In this document: positions 62,821 to 64,000 of the stretch, one piece after another
How positions within the stretch are numbered: position 1 is the first letter of the stretch
Layout of the letters: every line of letters begins with the position of its first letter
From: CBDFLD01 sp965249005
GTDB taxonomy: Bacteria > Acidobacteriota > UBA6911
Assembly (NCBI GenBank): GCA_965249005.1
Contig: CBDFLD010000018.1
Span: forward strand, 186,001 to 250,000
DNA length: 64,000 bases
Reading direction: 5' to 3'
Position numbers and translations under genes: made by a program
The notes under the pieces: model-generated
The model's input: only the letters and a program-made list of their open reading frames with translations
Told to the model about the DNA's origin: nothing
The model's database searches: none

Positions 62821-63651
62821 TTATCCGAAGTCCCTCTTGTAACGTTCGAACAGTTCTTCTTTGGTCCCCTGAAACAAATAGATCTTGCCCCGGATGTCGC
62901 GCGACTCGCCTGGTTCCAGTGGACCGACGTTGACGCTCAGGTGCATGCATTCCCAGGGGTTGTGCCCCTGATTGGAAAGAAAACGATCCCATGCGATGCC
63001 GGTGACCCATGCGTCGTCGGTAGACTCTCGAACGATGAGCCCGCCGTGGGAGTCCACGTCGGACTCCGGCCACTTGAACGACCAGGCGTATTTACCCTCC
63101 TCGTCTGCCTCCCCATCCACGCCCATGCGCAGTCCGGTGTTGTAATGGATCTCTCTGTCGACCAGGCGGGCCAGGCCGTCGGGGCCGGGGAAGAAAGTCT
63201 TGGTGTTGGCGAACTGCCGATTGCGGATCTCCTCGGGCCCTGGATTGAAGCACGGGATGATGGATGCCAGCGCGGGCCAGGAGTGATCGGACTCGTTTGT
63301 GACCGTCAATGTCATATCCGCGCTATCGACTCCTGCTGTCATCGAGAGGCTCAATCCGAGCGGGACGGAGACAATCGTCCCGCTCTTGTGGTCTTCAGCG
63401 ATACGAATATCGTTCTTGTGCGTGCCGTGAGTGTGTTGACCCTCCCGGATGGCCTCGAACATGTGCCATTCATAAAACCACAGATACACCGTCATGTCTG
63501 CTTGATCAGGCGAGGTAACGGCGAGACCCTTCTCCCACGTCGACAGCTCTACAAGGGGCGCTTCAGGTGCCGGACTGCATCCAGCCGACAGCACAATAAC
63601 GGTCACCGCAAAAATGTATGCCGTTGCCGTTTTGCAACCTTGTTTGTTCAT
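62821..63651 (-). CDS. Lipoprotein, unknown function
   Basis: A 276-aa protein with a lipoprotein signal; lipobox VLSAGC. The mature part is beta-rich with conserved-looking aromatic and His residues (YLWFYEWHMFEAIREGQHTH; NPWECMHLSVNVGPLEPGES) and ends in LFQGTKEELFERYKRDFG. The pattern resembles beta-sandwich sugar-binding or polysaccharide-related proteins, but I cannot assign a family. It lies 10 bp downstream of the partial gene at the right edge, suggesting an operon. Confidence 0.75.
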   Translation of the reverse strand: MNKQGCKTATAYIFAVTVIVLSAGCSPAPEAPLVELSTWEKGLAVTSPDQADMTVYLWFYEWHMFEAIREGQHTHGTHKNDIRIAEDHKSGTIVSVPLGLSLSMTAGVDSADMTLTVTNESDHSWPALASIIPCFNPGPEEIRNRQFANTKTFFPGPDGLARLVDREIHYNTGLRMGVDGEADEEGKYAWSFKWPESDVDSHGGLIVRESTDDAWVTGIAWDRFLSNQGHNPWECMHLSVNVGPLEPGESRDIRGKIYLFQGTKEELFERYKRDFG

Positions 63652-63661
63652 ATCGGTCCTC

Positions 63662-64000
63662 TTATTTAGTGTCTTTTGGGATCTCGCCGAAGCGAAGTGT
63701 GGTCTCGATCTTGTTGTTTCTGCTCGTGAGCTCGGCCTGGCCCGTTCGGCTCTTTACTTCGACTTCGAATTCGTGTGCCGATTCAGTCGGTCGCCAAGGA
63801 AATCCAAAGCGCGTGGTTTTGGGGGTGAGGTCCAGCGGAGCATCAAGCGAGCTGCCGACGGCACGAGATTCTTTGCCGGATTCCTTGTCCCGCAGGAGAA
63901 CCTCGTACTCACCCGCGGTCGCCGACCCGATGTTGTGCACCGTCACATAGAGATAACCCCAGTCGTCGTTGTATTCGAGATCTTGCGGACTGATGGCCAA
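63662..64000 (-). CDS. Partial gene at right edge, CARDB-like domain
   Basis: The last 112 residues of a longer protein whose start lies beyond the window. Segments such as YNDDWGYLYVTVHNIGSATA, GEYEVLLRDKESGKE, and ELTSRNNKIETTLRFGEIPK resemble a CARDB-type Ig-like adhesion domain, as found at the C-terminus of exported hydrolases. Nothing can be said of the upstream domains. It is probably co-transcribed with the downstream lipoprotein. Confidence 0.65.
   Translation of the reverse strand: MAISPQDLEYNDDWGYLYVTVHNIGSATAGEYEVLLRDKESGKESRAVGSSLDAPLDLTPKTTRFGFPWRPTESAHEFEVEVKSRTGQAELTSRNNKIETTLRFGEIPKDTK

Noticed and set aside
1..64000. tRNA, rRNA or riboswitch genes
   Set aside because: No cloverleaf, rRNA core or recognisable riboswitch consensus was found by eye; a tRNAscan or Infernal run would be decisive.

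Overview
The window looks like chromosomal DNA (about 58% G+C by eye) from an uncultivated Gram-negative bacterium. Evidence: lipoprotein and Tat signal peptides, family-B DNA polymerase II, HflX, SohB, NadB, a GlnS next to a GltX, and WxxFRGPNGxG-type PQQ-propeller proteins of the kind common in Acidobacteriota and Planctomycetota. I cannot place the organism more precisely; an Acidobacteriota- or Tectomicrobia-like lineage is a guess. No rRNA, tRNA or CRISPR array was seen.

Layout. (1) 1-2.5 kb: an enoyl-CoA hydratase gene split by an IS1380-family element. (2) 2.7-18 kb: housekeeping and metabolic genes: aldo/keto reductase, nitroreductase, PfkB kinase, SohB, CoA-binding protein, aminotransferase, GltX converging on GlnS, Nudix, PolB, HemY-type oxidase, HflX. 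(3) 18-35 kb: a minus-strand beta-oxidation-like set (thiolase, MaoC, aldehyde dehydrogenase, two acyl-CoA dehydrogenases) loaded with mobile DNA: a head-to-tail pair of identical IS110-family elements, a third truncated copy, a bacterial class C-like group II intron and a ~130-bp dispersed repeat. (4) 35-52 kb: glycosyltransferase, SMP-30 lipoprotein, EEP and calcineurin-like phosphoesterases, UbiX, NadB, NCS1 transporter, FkbM methyltransferase, a GcvT-GlyA fusion, and HyuA/HyuB. (5) 52-57 kb: two homologous Tat-exported glycoside-hydrolase-like genes flanking a serine hydrolase, one with a large in-frame deletion, plus a fragment of a third copy. (6) 58.7-60.8 kb: three consecutive decayed genes (acyl-CoA ligase, SDR, thiolase). 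(7) 60.8-64 kb: PQQ propeller, DinB-like protein, lipoprotein, and a protein running off the right edge.

The most interesting system is the IS110 family. Copies 1 and 2 appear identical; I place each at 1660 bp, separated by a 10-bp GCTGAAAGCT junction and inserted exactly at the end of a dispersed hairpin repeat. The ~275-nt non-coding leader upstream of the recombinase can be folded by eye into two consecutive loops. The first carries a 9-mer identical to the occupied target across its core; the second carries a 7-mer identical to the element's own right end. This order (target loop, then donor loop) is that of the bridge RNA known for IS110 relatives such as IS621. The dispersed repeat would then be the programmed target, with unoccupied copies nearby. 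Mobile DNA, pseudogenes and gene fragments together suggest a genome under relaxed selection with active IS expansion.
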